This document shows positions 54,315 to 63,083 of a DNA stretch of 64,000 nt, one piece after another. This DNA comes from Mucilaginibacter saanensis (GTDB lineage Bacteria > Bacteroidota > Bacteroidia > Sphingobacteriales > Sphingobacteriaceae): contig NZ_JACHBZ010000008.1 in the NCBI RefSeq assembly GCF_014200575.1, positions 62,001-126,000 on the forward strand. Reading direction: 5' to 3'. Under the pieces are notes generated by a model. That model searched no databases and had not been told where the DNA came from. It saw only the letters and a list, made by a program, of their open reading frames with translations. The position numbers were made by a program, and so were the translations under genes. The first letter of the stretch is position 1. Every line of letters begins with the position of its first letter.

Positions 54315-54360
54315 ACCAAGGGCTTTTAGGAGCAAAGACAAAAGACATCGCCTTAAAAGA

Positions 54361-55407
54361 ATGAGAAAGTACTATAAAACTCCGCTCCTTGTTCTTTTTG
54401 TCTTTATTCTTTGCTCCATCCTATCTTCTTGCCGGCATGACCGCGTAGTGAACACCTCTTTTTATTTCTGGAAAACCGTTTATAAAAACAACAAAACCGA
54501 AACAGCATGCCTGGGTCATTTTAAGAGCCATCAGCTTTATATGCGCATTATGGATGTTGATCTGGACGAAAACGGTATTAATCCGGTTCCGGTATCGCCC
54601 ATAACTTTTCAGGATAAACTGCCGGATAGCGTTGAGATAATACCCGTAGTATTTATTGTAAACAATCTGTTAAAAGTTACCACCCGGCACCAGCTTGATG
54701 ATCTTGCGCGTAACATGGTCGGTTTTGTAAATGGCAAAGTACGGCAGGCCGGTAAAACCTCTTTTAGCCAGCTCCAGATTGATTGCGACTGGACGGCATC
54801 CACCCGCGAAAACTATTTTTACCTGCTTAAACAACTACGGCAATTAAAGGAGTTAAAGGGGAAAGTACTTTCGGCAACACTGCGGCTGCACCAGATAAAA
54901 AATCAGAAAGGCAGTGGCATACCACCGGTAAACCGCGTAATGCTGATGTGTTATAATATGGGTAACCTGCGCAAGTACGGGCAGCAAAACTCTATTATTG
55001 AAATAAGCGAACTTAAAAAATACCTGGGCAATAATGTAACCTCCTATCCGATGCCTGTTGATGTTGGTTTGCCGCTTTTTAGCTGGGCTGTAGCTTTCAG
55101 GGATAAGCAATATATAGGCATTGCCAAAAGGATAAATATGGTTGAACTAAATAATAAAAATCAATTTATATTTATAGGGAATAATATTTACCGCGCTAAA
55201 ACAGACCTGCCCGATGATGGTTTAAAGATCAACGACGAGGTGCGCTGGGAAAATGTTTCGGCAGCCAACCTGCGGTCGGCAGCCAGGTATTTAGCCCCGT
55301 TGATTAAGGCCGATACGGTAAATGTTATTTATTTTCATCTTGACGAAGCCATTGTAAGAACCTATACCTATGACAACCTGGAAAAAACTGATCATCTGTT
55401 CCGTTAG
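54361..55407 (+). CDS. Unknown lipoprotein
   Basis: 348 aa. The N-terminus is a lipoprotein signal (TPLLVLFVFILCSILSSC, lipobox LSSC). The rest is a globular, mixed alpha/beta sequence; possibly barrel-like, with QLQIDCDWTASTRENYFYLL, VNRVMLMCYNMGNL and YPMPVDVGLPLFSWA reminiscent of glycosidase-like TIM barrels. No family was recognised. It overlaps the next, also unknown gene by 38 bp, so the two are almost certainly co-expressed. Confidence 0.72.
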   Translation: MRKYYKTPLLVLFVFILCSILSSCRHDRVVNTSFYFWKTVYKNNKTETACLGHFKSHQLYMRIMDVDLDENGINPVPVSPITFQDKLPDSVEIIPVVFIVNNLLKVTTRHQLDDLARNMVGFVNGKVRQAGKTSFSQLQIDCDWTASTRENYFYLLKQLRQLKELKGKVLSATLRLHQIKNQKGSGIPPVNRVMLMCYNMGNLRKYGQQNSIIEISELKKYLGNNVTSYPMPVDVGLPLFSWAVAFRDKQYIGIAKRINMVELNNKNQFIFIGNNIYRAKTDLPDDGLKINDEVRWENVSAANLRSAARYLAPLIKADTVNVIYFHLDEAIVRTYTYDNLEKTDHLFR

Positions 55408-57790
55408 TTTAATTGCCTGTTTTTTTGCCCAAATAGCCATTAATATTGCCTGCGGCCCTGAGGCTGATCCATATGATTATTATGTGTCCTTTTTTCATAA
55501 TAATTTACAACAGACTCAGGAATATAAGCCGTTTTATTTTACAGGATATAAGTTTTTGTATGACGATGATGAGCAGGTAAGCGAAGCAGACATCAACACA
55601 CGTGAATGGGCGTCTTATTTGGGCGGCAGCGTTAAAGCCGCCGATGTAGAAAAGGTGATGTATAACCTGAAAGGCAGCGCAGATACGGCCTTATATATTG
55701 GTTATCTGAGCGGCAAAGGCAATTTACCTGATAGCCTAAAAAATAATACCTTCCTGCAGGCATTGCCTGCTAACAAAAGCGCACTTAACTATTACCGTTT
55801 TGCTAAAAGTGTTGAGCCGATAGCCAATGTAAAATCTGTTTACTGGGATCCAAAACCAAAAGATACCGTAAGCCTGCAGGCGGCCGGTAAAGAGGCCCTG
55901 GAATACGCGCTTGCTGAAAAAGATGCTTTTGTAAAGCTGCGTTACCTGTACCAGGCACAGCGCCTTCTGCATTATGGCGGGAATGATCAGGACGCGGTTA
56001 ATATATATGACAAGTACATTGCCGGTTATAAATCGGATAGTCATGTAAAGGGATGGTCGCTGGCATTAAAGGCCGGGGAAGAACGCTGGCTGCGTGATAC
56101 GGTAAAGGCGGCATATTTATTTTCCAAAGTATTTGCACAGTACCCCGAAAGGCGTGTGCAGGCCTATCGTAATTATAATTATATCCAGGTTAAAAGCACA
56201 CAGGTTTTGGCTTTAGCTGCCAATAAAAGCGAAAGGGCCGTGATCATGGCTATTGATGGTTTTAGCGATGCCGGTTTAAATAACCGCCCCTTAAGGGAGG
56301 TTTATCAATATGAGCCAACGTCTGATATGGTAGGTGTATTGCTGGTACGCGAAATAAATAAACTGGAAGAAGAATACCTTACACCAACAATACAGGGCAA
56401 TTCCGTACTGATAAACTCCTACTATAGTAAACTGGCCGACAGCACCAAGCTTAGGGCGCAAAACCACATGAAGCAACTCGGTGCCTTTTGTGAACAGCTG
56501 TCATCAGAAAAAAAATACCCGGAGTACGGATTAGGTAAACTGGCACAGGCTTACATGGCCTGGATGCAAAAAGATACCAAAGCTGGTGTTGCCTATCTGG
56601 ATGCGCTCAAAGGCGAAAAGCTGAGCGAAAAATTAAACGACCAGAAACAGATTATTCAGTTGTTGCTTGCCGCACAAGGCATACAGCAATATAATGATGT
56701 AAATGAAGCCACCCTGCTGCCTTCACTAAAATGGCTGGAGGGAAAGGTTGCTCACGAAGTCAAAGCAAATACCTCAAGTCAGGATTGGGGCTTTTACGGT
56801 CAATATCCATTTGCAGCCACGGCCCGTAACTTTTACCAGGATATTATGGCCCCAGCTTACCTCAAACAGGGGGATACCAGCAAAGCCGCTTTGGCAATGC
56901 TGCAGGGCGATGCCACGGTAAAAAAAGTTACCGCACCCAGTTATCAAAGTATTAACTTCTGGCAAAACTACCTTCACTCTACTGCAATCAATAAATTGGT
57001 AGCCTGGAAAAAGAGTTCGCCGGCAAGCCCATACCTGCATTTTCTGACACAAAAGTTGGTTACTTATAAAACAGATGACCTGTACGAGCTGCTCGGTACG
57101 GCTTACCTGCGTGAGCGCAAATATCCCGAAGCCGTTACTGCGCTAAACCTGGTTAACGAGAAGGTGCTGAATAAATTTCCGACCAACTATTATGAGGATG
57201 TAACGGCCAGCGCCGATCCGTTCATTAGTCAAATGCCTGATTATCCTAAAGTGTTGTTGAATAAAGGGAGTAAAGGCTACAATAAACGACAGTTTGCGCA
57301 GGTAATGGCAAGCTTTCAAAAACAGATCAAGGCCGATCCTAAAAATGCCCCGGCTTATTATTTTGCAATGGCCACAGGATTGTACAATACATCAACTTAT
57401 GGTAACGCCTGGTACCTGATCAGCTATGACTGGTCATCGGGTGATTATGGCCGCAAATCGCAGTATTATTATGACGCCGACTATATAAAAACCACCAATG
57501 CTGAAAAAGCATTTATAAAGGCCCGGCAATTAAGCACCAATGCCGAGTTTAAAGCCAAATGTACTTTTATGGCCGCCAAATGCAGGCAAAAGCAAATCAA
57601 ACTGCCATCTTACTCGGACTATCCCGACTATAATTTCAAAAAAATGGATCTGGCCGAAAAGGACTATGATAAAGCCGTAAGGCGCAACCCATACTTTGCC
57701 GAACTGCAGAAAAGCTACAGCAAAACGGCTTATTATAAACTCGCTGTAAATGATTGCAGTTACTTAAGGGATTTTTTAGGAGGGAGATAA
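55370..57790 (+). CDS. Large unknown exported protein, possible lipoprotein
   Basis: 806 aa. An N-terminal hydrophobic segment ends IACGPEADPYDYYVSFFHNN; Cys30 may be a lipidation site. The mature part is rich in Tyr, Lys and Ala helices, with TPR-like stretches around residues 560-740 (YLRERKYPEAVTALNLV; NKRQFAQVMASFQKQIKADP; AFIKARQLSTNAEFKAKCTF). No known enzymatic domain was recognised. The start lies 38 bp inside the upstream lipoprotein gene. Together they look like a two-component cell-envelope unit. Confidence 0.75.
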   Translation: MTTWKKLIICSVSLIACFFAQIAINIACGPEADPYDYYVSFFHNNLQQTQEYKPFYFTGYKFLYDDDEQVSEADINTREWASYLGGSVKAADVEKVMYNLKGSADTALYIGYLSGKGNLPDSLKNNTFLQALPANKSALNYYRFAKSVEPIANVKSVYWDPKPKDTVSLQAAGKEALEYALAEKDAFVKLRYLYQAQRLLHYGGNDQDAVNIYDKYIAGYKSDSHVKGWSLALKAGEERWLRDTVKAAYLFSKVFAQYPERRVQAYRNYNYIQVKSTQVLALAANKSERAVIMAIDGFSDAGLNNRPLREVYQYEPTSDMVGVLLVREINKLEEEYLTPTIQGNSVLINSYYSKLADSTKLRAQNHMKQLGAFCEQLSSEKKYPEYGLGKLAQAYMAWMQKDTKAGVAYLDALKGEKLSEKLNDQKQIIQLLLAAQGIQQYNDVNEATLLPSLKWLEGKVAHEVKANTSSQDWGFYGQYPFAATARNFYQDIMAPAYLKQGDTSKAALAMLQGDATVKKVTAPSYQSINFWQNYLHSTAINKLVAWKKSSPASPYLHFLTQKLVTYKTDDLYELLGTAYLRERKYPEAVTALNLVNEKVLNKFPTNYYEDVTASADPFISQMPDYPKVLLNKGSKGYNKRQFAQVMASFQKQIKADPKNAPAYYFAMATGLYNTSTYGNAWYLISYDWSSGDYGRKSQYYYDADYIKTTNAEKAFIKARQLSTNAEFKAKCTFMAAKCRQKQIKLPSYSDYPDYNFKKMDLAEKDYDKAVRRNPYFAELQKSYSKTAYYKLAVNDCSYLRDFLGGR

Positions 57791-57810
57791 GCCACGCGTA
57801 AAAAACACTT

Positions 57811-57886
57811 TGTTATGCTGAACAAAGTGAAGTATCTATTATACAATATGCATAGTTCATAAACAGATCCTTCGTGCCTCAGGATT
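57811..57886. repeat. Imperfect palindromic repeat
   Basis: About 76 bp, same family as 26077-26156: TGTTATGCTGAACAAAGTGA at the left and AGATCCTTCGTGCCTCAGGAT at the right. It lies 20 bp after the stop of the 806-aa gene. Confidence 0.7.
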
Positions 57887-57913
57887 AAAAATCTGTTTGC
57901 GGGTAAACTCCAC

Positions 57914-58306
57914 GTCATGCCGAACTTGTTTCACTGTTGTCCGGTAAAAGTTCCTTTGATATTAGAAAACATCTCATAAGACCTCAAAGGGTCTTTTTTA
58001 TTGCTTTTTTAAAAGCAAGCCTTCTAAAAAATGGAAAGGTGTGCTCATTTTTAAAAACCGGCTGTCCGGTAAAAATTTAACCAAAACATGGATATTCTTG
58101 GCATTTGACTGCTTATGGTTGCGTTATAGCGTTATAAAAAGTTTTTTGCTGAAAATATCGTAGCTATTTCGATACCGGCTGTCCGGTAAAAGTTTTACGA
58201 TTTTGGTTTACCGGACAACAGTGAACTTGTTTCGGCACCTCACATGTATAAGAGTAGGTAGCCTGCCGTCTGTCCTGAGAGATCCTGAAATAAATTCAGG
58301 ATGACA
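57914..58306. repeat. Palindromic repeat interrupted by a MITE-like insertion
   Basis: The ends read CGTCATGCCGAACTTGTTTC at the left and GAGATCCTGAAATAAATTCAGGATGACA (about 58278-58306) at the right. Removing the insert and one copy of the 11-bp duplication joins GAACTTGTTTC to GGCACCTCAC and restores an uninterrupted repeat of the kind common in these genomes. Confidence 0.8.
57933..58222. mobile_element. 290-bp MITE-like element with TIRs and 11-bp target duplication
   Basis: Terminal inverted repeats of 16 bp: ACTGTTGTCCGGTAAA at the left and TTTACCGGACAACAGT at the right. Both ends are flanked by the direct duplication GAACTTGTTTC (57922-57932 and 58223-58233). No ORF encodes a transposase. 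Inside, CTGTCCGGTAAAA recurs twice in direct orientation (near 58062 and 58179), so the element contains repeats of its own ends. It was probably mobilised in trans by an IS with the same ends; the 11-bp duplication suits IS4-like elements. Confidence 0.88.
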
Positions 58307-58339
58307 CAGTGAGACGATTTATATCGCTCGGATATAAAA

Positions 58340-59260
58340 TTATGCCCTTGTATCGTTACCATGATAAATGCTCAGATAGCTTTCGTAGCGCGATAATTCT
58401 ATTTCACCTGCTTCCAGTGCTTCCAGTACGGCGCAGCCGGGCTCATTAATATGGCGGCAGTTGTTAAACCGGCACTCATTCATACGGGAGCGCATCTCCG
58501 GGAAAAAGTGGCCCAGTTCCTGTTTTTCAATATCAATAACCCCCAATTCGCGGATGCCGGGGGTGTCAATAATAAATCCGCCCTGGGGTAGCTCAAACAT
58601 TTCGGCAAAGGTGGTGGTGTGCATACCCTTATCGCTCCATTCAGATACCATGTGTGTGCGCAGGTCAAGGTTAGGCAATAAAGCGTTGATAAGGCTTGAC
58701 TTACCTACCCCCGAGTGGCCCGAGAATAGCGTAACCTTATCTTTCAGTAATTCCTGCACATGATCAATATTGGTTCCTTCCAGTGCCGAAACCTCAAAGC
58801 AAGGGTAGCCAATGTTTTCATATACCGCCTTGTAGTCGGCCAGTATTTCCAGCCCTTCATCACTAAACAGGTCAAGCTTGTTAAAAATAAGTCGCGCCGG
58901 AATATCATAAGCCTCGGCCGTAACCAAAAAGCGGTCAATAAACCCCAATGAAGTACGAGGCGAAGCCAAAGTAACTACTAAAAGAGCCTGATCAAGATTG
59001 GCCGCAATGATCTGTGCCTGCTTGCTCAGGTTAATAGCCTTGCGTATAATATAGTTTTTACGCTGCCGCAAATTGGTAATTACGCCGCTTTGCTGCTCGG
59101 GCTCCATTTCAAAGTCAACCACATCGCCAACAGCCACCGGGTTGGTGGTGGTGATACCCTTCATTCTAAACTTCCCTTTAATGCGGCAATCTATCCGTTG
59201 CCCATCTGGGGTTTGTACCTGGTACCAGCTTCCGGTTGATTTGGTAATGAGTCCGTGCAT
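58340..59260 (-). CDS. rsgA: Ribosome small subunit-dependent GTPase A
   Basis: 306 aa from the ATG at 59260 (MHGLITKSTGSWYQVQT), the normal start; an ATG at 59308 would add 16 residues. OB-fold N-terminus, then a circularly permuted GTPase: NKLDLFSD (G4), SALEGTN (G5), GHSGVGKSSLINALL (G1), DTPGIRELG (G3), and the C-terminal zinc site CRFNNCRHINEPGC. It matures the 30S subunit. Divergent from the thr leader. Confidence 0.93.
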   Translation of the reverse strand: MHGLITKSTGSWYQVQTPDGQRIDCRIKGKFRMKGITTTNPVAVGDVVDFEMEPEQQSGVITNLRQRKNYIIRKAINLSKQAQIIAANLDQALLVVTLASPRTSLGFIDRFLVTAEAYDIPARLIFNKLDLFSDEGLEILADYKAVYENIGYPCFEVSALEGTNIDHVQELLKDKVTLFSGHSGVGKSSLINALLPNLDLRTHMVSEWSDKGMHTTTFAEMFELPQGGFIIDTPGIRELGVIDIEKQELGHFFPEMRSRMNECRFNNCRHINEPGCAVLEALEAGEIELSRYESYLSIYHGNDTRA

Positions 59261-59315
59261 ATAGGGGTGCAATTTAGGAAAGTTAAAAGGCAATGAAAAA
59301 TAAAACACTTTTAGC

Positions 59316-59346
59316 TTGCTATTTAGAAAATAATCTATTTACTTTG
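59316..59346 (+). promoter_or_regulatory. Predicted promoter of the thr leader
   Basis: TTG (59316-59318), 20 nt, then TTACTTTG (59339-59346), one mismatch from the -7 consensus TAnnTTTG. A start site near 59352 would put the leader ATG (59360) within about 10 nt of the 5' end. Confidence 0.5.
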
Positions 59347-59359
59347 TCGACATTAAAAT

Positions 59360-59425
59360 ATGATACTTAACAACACCATTATTACCACTATTATTACCAT
59401 CGGCAAAGTACCCGGAGGAAGATAA
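59360..59425 (+). CDS. thrL: Threonine operon leader peptide
   Basis: A 21-codon ORF whose residues 6-14 read TIITTIITI: four Thr and seven Ile codons occur among the first 14 residues. It lies between the predicted promoter and a rho-independent terminator ahead of thrA, the exact position and composition of the E. coli thrL regulatory peptide. Its last codons and stop (59414-59425) overlap the antiterminator arm. Stalling at Thr or Ile codons, when those charged tRNAs are scarce, would leave that arm free. No clear Shine-Dalgarno is present, which is normal in this phylum. Too short for ordinary gene calling. Confidence 0.85.
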   Translation: MILNNTIITTIITIGKVPGGR

Positions 59426-59491
59426 TCGTATGGTGTAAAACATAAAAAGAAACCAAATGAAAGCCTTCCTCCGCAAAGAGGAGGGCTTTTT
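59413..59491 (+). promoter_or_regulatory. Transcription attenuator: mutually exclusive antiterminator and terminator
   Basis: CGGAGGAAG (59413-59421) is perfectly complementary over 9 bp to CTTCCTCCG (59465-59473). The latter contains most of the left arm of the terminator (59460-59471), so only one of the two structures can form. A ribosome that completes the leader covers 59413-59421 and lets the terminator form; a ribosome stalled upstream at Thr/Ile codons frees it for the antiterminator. Confidence 0.85.
59460..59491 (+). terminator. Attenuator terminator of the thr operon
   Basis: A 12-bp stem with one G-U pair (AAAGCCTTCCTC / GAGGAGGGCTTT), 6-nt loop CGCAAA, ending in five T (59487-59491). 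It lies 34 bp after the leader stop and 30 bp before the thrA start. Confidence 0.92.
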
Positions 59492-59521
59492 GTTTAAATA
59501 TTGATTGATACTAAGCTATAA

Positions 59522-61972
59522 ATGAAAGTTCTAAAATTTGGCGGTACATCCGTAGGATCAGTTGCAAGCATCCAGACCCTTTTAAGCATCCTGAGTGATG
59601 AGGTTAAAAACAACGAGAAACCGGTAGTGGTACTATCAGCCATGGGCGGGGTAACCAACCTGCTGGCATCAATGGCAGAGGATGCTGCCAGCGGCAAAGA
59701 TTTTACCGCAGCACTGGCTGAGTTGGAAAAACGCCACTTTGATGTGGTGAAAAGCCTGCTTGATGTACAAAACCAAAACCCGGCTTTTACCCGCTTAAAA
59801 ATTCACTTTAACCAGTTAGAGGAGTTGTTGCAGGGCGTACTGACCCTTAGGGAGCTTACCCCAAAAACCCGCGATCAGGTTTTAAGCTACGGCGAGCGTT
59901 GTTCAACCATTATGGTGAGCAAGATAGCGGCCCAGCATTTTAAGGACGTGCTTTTTGTTGATGCATCAGAAGTAATAAAAACCGACAGCGCTTTTGGTAA
60001 CGCCAAAGTGAATACGGAACTTACTGAAATGCTGATCCGTAACCTATACGAAGCTAATAAAGATAAAACACTTATTGTAACCGGTTTTATTGCCGGTAAC
60101 GATGCTGGCCAAACCACTACCCTGGGCCGCGGAGGCAGCGACTATACTGCCGCTATATTTGGCGCAGCACTTAACGCCCGCGAAATTCAGATATGGACGG
60201 ATGTGAACGGCATGATGACCGCCGACCCACGCATGGTAAAAAAGGCGTTCTCTTTAACAGAACTTACCTATACAGAAGCCATGGAGCTATCCTACTTTGG
60301 CGCAAAGGTGATCTATCCGCCAACCATGATCCCGGCCTTTTTGAAAAAGATCCCTATCGTGATCAAAAACACCTTTGAGCCAACGTTTGAAGGTACAGTG
60401 ATCCGTCATGATTGCAAGGCATCTACCTTACCCATAAAAGGTATCTCATCTATCAATAATATCAGCATCCTTAATTTAGAGGGTAGCGGCATGGTGGGTA
60501 AATCGGGCTTCAGCGGCAGGCTGTTCTCCTTACTGGCCCGTGAGCAGATCAACGTTATCCTTATCACGCAATCATCATCTGAGCATAGCATCACTTTTGC
60601 AGTACAGCCACAGGATACCGAAAGGGCCAGGCAGGTAATTGAGCAGGAGTTTGAACTGGAGCTGCTGGCTAAAAAATTGGAGCACTTAGTTATTGAGAAA
60701 AACCTGGCCATATTAGCCGTAGTTGGCGAAAATATGAAGCAAACACCGGGCATGTCTGGCAAGTTGTTTCATGCGCTTGGCCGTAATGGGGTTAATGTTA
60801 GGGCAATAGCACAGGGCTCGTCAGAGTATAATATCTCGGTTATCATCTCAGCTATTGATTTGGCTAAGGCACTAAATGCGGTACACGACGCTTTTTTTGT
60901 GCAGCTTACCAAAACGCTGCATGCATTTTGCCTGGGCACCGGCAACATCGGCAAAACCCTGTTTAATCAGCTTAAAGCACATACCGACTACCTGAAAGAT
61001 AATAATGGCATACAGGTTAAAGTGGCGGGCGTAAGCAATACCCGCAAAATGACTTTTAACAGCGACGGCGTATCGTTAGATACCTGGGAAAATGATCTGC
61101 AGCAATCACCTTATGAGGCCAACTTAAAAGAGTTCATCAATAAAATGAAAGAAATGAACCTGCCAAACTGTGTGTTTATTGATAATACAGCAAGCCCGGT
61201 TCCTGTAGGTTTTTATGAGGAGGTTTTTAAGGCGAATATCTCTATCATCACCTGTAATAAAATAGGTAATTCGGCCAGCTATCAGCAATACAAAACCTTC
61301 AAAGATACGGCGCGCCGCCATGGGGTCGATTTTTTTTACGAAACCAACGTGGGCGCAGGTCTGCCTATCATAAATACCCTTAAAAACCTGATGAACAGCG
61401 GTGATAGGGTACAGCGCATTGAGGCTATCCTGTCGGGTACTATATCATTCATCTTTAACAACTTTAAGGGTGATGCTAACTTTCACGATGTGGTAAAAGA
61501 AGCCCAGGAAAAGGGATATACAGAACCCGATCCGCGCGATGACCTGAGTGGTAAAGACTTTATGCGTAAGATGCTTATCCTGGCCCGTGATGCCGGTTAC
61601 GCAATGGAAGAAGCCGATGTGGATATTGAAAGTGTATTGCCGCAAGCCAGTCTGCAAGCCAAAACGGTAGAGGATTTTTACGCAACATTAAAAACAGAAG
61701 ATGCTCACTTTGCTAAACTAAAAGATCAGGCCGAAAAAGACGGTAAAGTACTGCGCTATATAGGCAAGCTTGAGGATGGTAAGGTAACTATTACCCTGCA
61801 GATGGTTGATGAAAACCATCCGTTCTATATGCTGTCGGGTAGTGACAACATTATATCATTTACTACAGACCGGTATAAAGAACGTCCGCTGGTAGTAAAA
61901 GGCCCTGGCGCAGGTGCCGAGGTGACTGCTGCCGGTGTATTTGCTGATTTAATAAATTTAGGCGCTAATTAA
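59522..61972 (+). CDS. thrA: Bifunctional aspartate kinase/homoserine dehydrogenase
   Basis: 816 aa. Residues 1-290 are aspartokinase (MKVLKFGGTSVGS, TLGRGGSDYTA); 310-460 hold two ACT repeats (ISILNLEGSGMVGKSGFSGR; LAILAVVGENMKQTPGMSGK) that probably bind threonine for feedback; 465-816 are homoserine dehydrogenase (CLGTGNIGKTLFNQL, ETNVGAGLPIINTL, LSGTISFIFNNF, PRDDLSGKDFMRKM). It catalyses the first and third steps from aspartate to homoserine. Controlled by the attenuator upstream. The thrB start follows by 56 bp. Confidence 0.96.
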   Translation: MKVLKFGGTSVGSVASIQTLLSILSDEVKNNEKPVVVLSAMGGVTNLLASMAEDAASGKDFTAALAELEKRHFDVVKSLLDVQNQNPAFTRLKIHFNQLEELLQGVLTLRELTPKTRDQVLSYGERCSTIMVSKIAAQHFKDVLFVDASEVIKTDSAFGNAKVNTELTEMLIRNLYEANKDKTLIVTGFIAGNDAGQTTTLGRGGSDYTAAIFGAALNAREIQIWTDVNGMMTADPRMVKKAFSLTELTYTEAMELSYFGAKVIYPPTMIPAFLKKIPIVIKNTFEPTFEGTVIRHDCKASTLPIKGISSINNISILNLEGSGMVGKSGFSGRLFSLLAREQINVILITQSSSEHSITFAVQPQDTERARQVIEQEFELELLAKKLEHLVIEKNLAILAVVGENMKQTPGMSGKLFHALGRNGVNVRAIAQGSSEYNISVIISAIDLAKALNAVHDAFFVQLTKTLHAFCLGTGNIGKTLFNQLKAHTDYLKDNNGIQVKVAGVSNTRKMTFNSDGVSLDTWENDLQQSPYEANLKEFINKMKEMNLPNCVFIDNTASPVPVGFYEEVFKANISIITCNKIGNSASYQQYKTFKDTARRHGVDFFYETNVGAGLPIINTLKNLMNSGDRVQRIEAILSGTISFIFNNFKGDANFHDVVKEAQEKGYTEPDPRDDLSGKDFMRKMLILARDAGYAMEEADVDIESVLPQASLQAKTVEDFYATLKTEDAHFAKLKDQAEKDGKVLRYIGKLEDGKVTITLQMVDENHPFYMLSGSDNIISFTTDRYKERPLVVKGPGAGAEVTAAGVFADLINLGAN

Positions 61973-61984
61973 GGTCTGGCGCAT

Positions 61985-62010
61985 AAGCCCCCAGCCCCTG
62001 AAGAGTGAGT
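61985..62010. repeat. GC-rich repeat, left copy of the thrA/thrB inverted pair
   Basis: AAGCCCCCAGCCCCTGAAG followed by AGTGAGT, a degenerate copy of the element at 49600. Its reverse complement, with a few mismatches, is at 62074-62101 inside thrB, so the two could pair around the thrB start codon. Confidence 0.75.
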
Positions 62011-62028
62011 AAATAGTTTGATAAAAAA

Positions 62029-63027
62029 ATGGAAGATAATAAGATACAAGATTTAAAAGCCACCACGCAATTAACTCACCCTTTAGGGGGCGGGGGGGCT
62101 TCAGTTCATGTTTTTGCCCCGGCTACGGTTGCCAATGTAGTTTGTGGTTTTGACGTGCTTGGTTTTGCTGTAAATGAACCCGGCGATGAGGTAATTATGC
62201 GCATGACCAATAAACCAGGCATCAGCATTAGTAAAATTACGGGCGATGACGGGCGTTTGCCTTTAGATCCTGCAAAAAATACGGTGAGTGTAAGCGTGCA
62301 GCACTACCTGCAAAGTGTCGGCCGTACAGATATTGGCTTGGATATTGAATTGCACAAAAAAATGCCAATCGGCAGTGGCCTGGGTTCCAGCTCGGCCAGT
62401 ACGGTGGCAGGCTTGTTTGCTATAAAAACTTTATTGGGTGATGACGCTGATCCGGCCAAACTTTTACCCTTTGCCATGAAAGGCGAGGAAATGGCCTGCG
62501 GTCATGGCCATGCCGATAACGTAGCTCCTGCCCTGTTGGGTGGTTTTGTACTTATTCGCAGCTATGAGCCGCTTGATGTGGTACGCCTGCCCCATCCGGC
62601 TGGTTTGTATTGTGCGATAGTGTTCCCTGATGTGGATGTACCCACACGTGAGGCCCGCCAGATCATCCGCAAAAACATACAGATGAAGGATGCCGTTACC
62701 CAATGGGGCAACATTGCAGGCCTGGTAAGCGGTTTATTTATGCAGGACATAGATTTGATAGGCCGTAGCATGAAAGACGTGCTGGTTGAACCAGTGCGCT
62801 CCATGCTGATACCTGATTTTTACAAGATGCGCGAAATGGCCATGGGGCTTGGTGCGGTAAGTTTTGGTATCTCCGGCTCTGGTCCATCGGTTTTTGCGTT
62901 TACTAAGGACGACGAAACCGCCAGGCTTATTACTCAAAAATTACAGCAGCATTTAACCAGCCTTAAAATAGGGTCAAATACCTACGTATCCACCATCAAT
63001 GATGCCGGACCGAAGGTGATAGGATAA
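62029..63027 (+). CDS. thrB: Homoserine kinase
   Basis: 332 aa. The GHMP kinase fold starts VHVFAPATVANVVCGFDVLG; the phosphate loop is PIGSGLGSSSASTVAG, and GISGSGPSVFAFTKD is the C-terminal motif. It phosphorylates homoserine for ThrC. The N-terminal 25 residues are an extension; residues 16-25 (THPLGGGGAS) are encoded by a GC-rich repeat. No alternative start codon lies between it and the kinase domain, so the repeat is translated. Confidence 0.95.
   Translation: MEDNKIQDLKATTQLTHPLGGGGASVHVFAPATVANVVCGFDVLGFAVNEPGDEVIMRMTNKPGISISKITGDDGRLPLDPAKNTVSVSVQHYLQSVGRTDIGLDIELHKKMPIGSGLGSSSASTVAGLFAIKTLLGDDADPAKLLPFAMKGEEMACGHGHADNVAPALLGGFVLIRSYEPLDVVRLPHPAGLYCAIVFPDVDVPTREARQIIRKNIQMKDAVTQWGNIAGLVSGLFMQDIDLIGRSMKDVLVEPVRSMLIPDFYKMREMAMGLGAVSFGISGSGPSVFAFTKDDETARLITQKLQQHLTSLKIGSNTYVSTINDAGPKVIG
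62074..62101. repeat. GC-rich repeat, right copy inside thrB
   Basis: ACTCACCCTTTAGGGGGCGG followed by GGGGGCTT, the inverted counterpart of 61985-62010. It occupies codons 16-25 of thrB. Confidence 0.85.
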
Positions 63028-63028
63028 G

Positions 63029-63057
63029 GCCCCACCCAACCCTCCCCTAAAGGGAGA
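63029..63057. repeat. GC-rich repeat, left copy before thrC
   Basis: GCCCCACCCAACCCTCCCCT followed by AAAGGGAGA, starting 2 bp after the thrB stop. It is related, as an inverted copy, to 63195-63226. Confidence 0.7.
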
Positions 63058-63083
63058 GGGCTTTAAAATAAACGACAGAAGGG

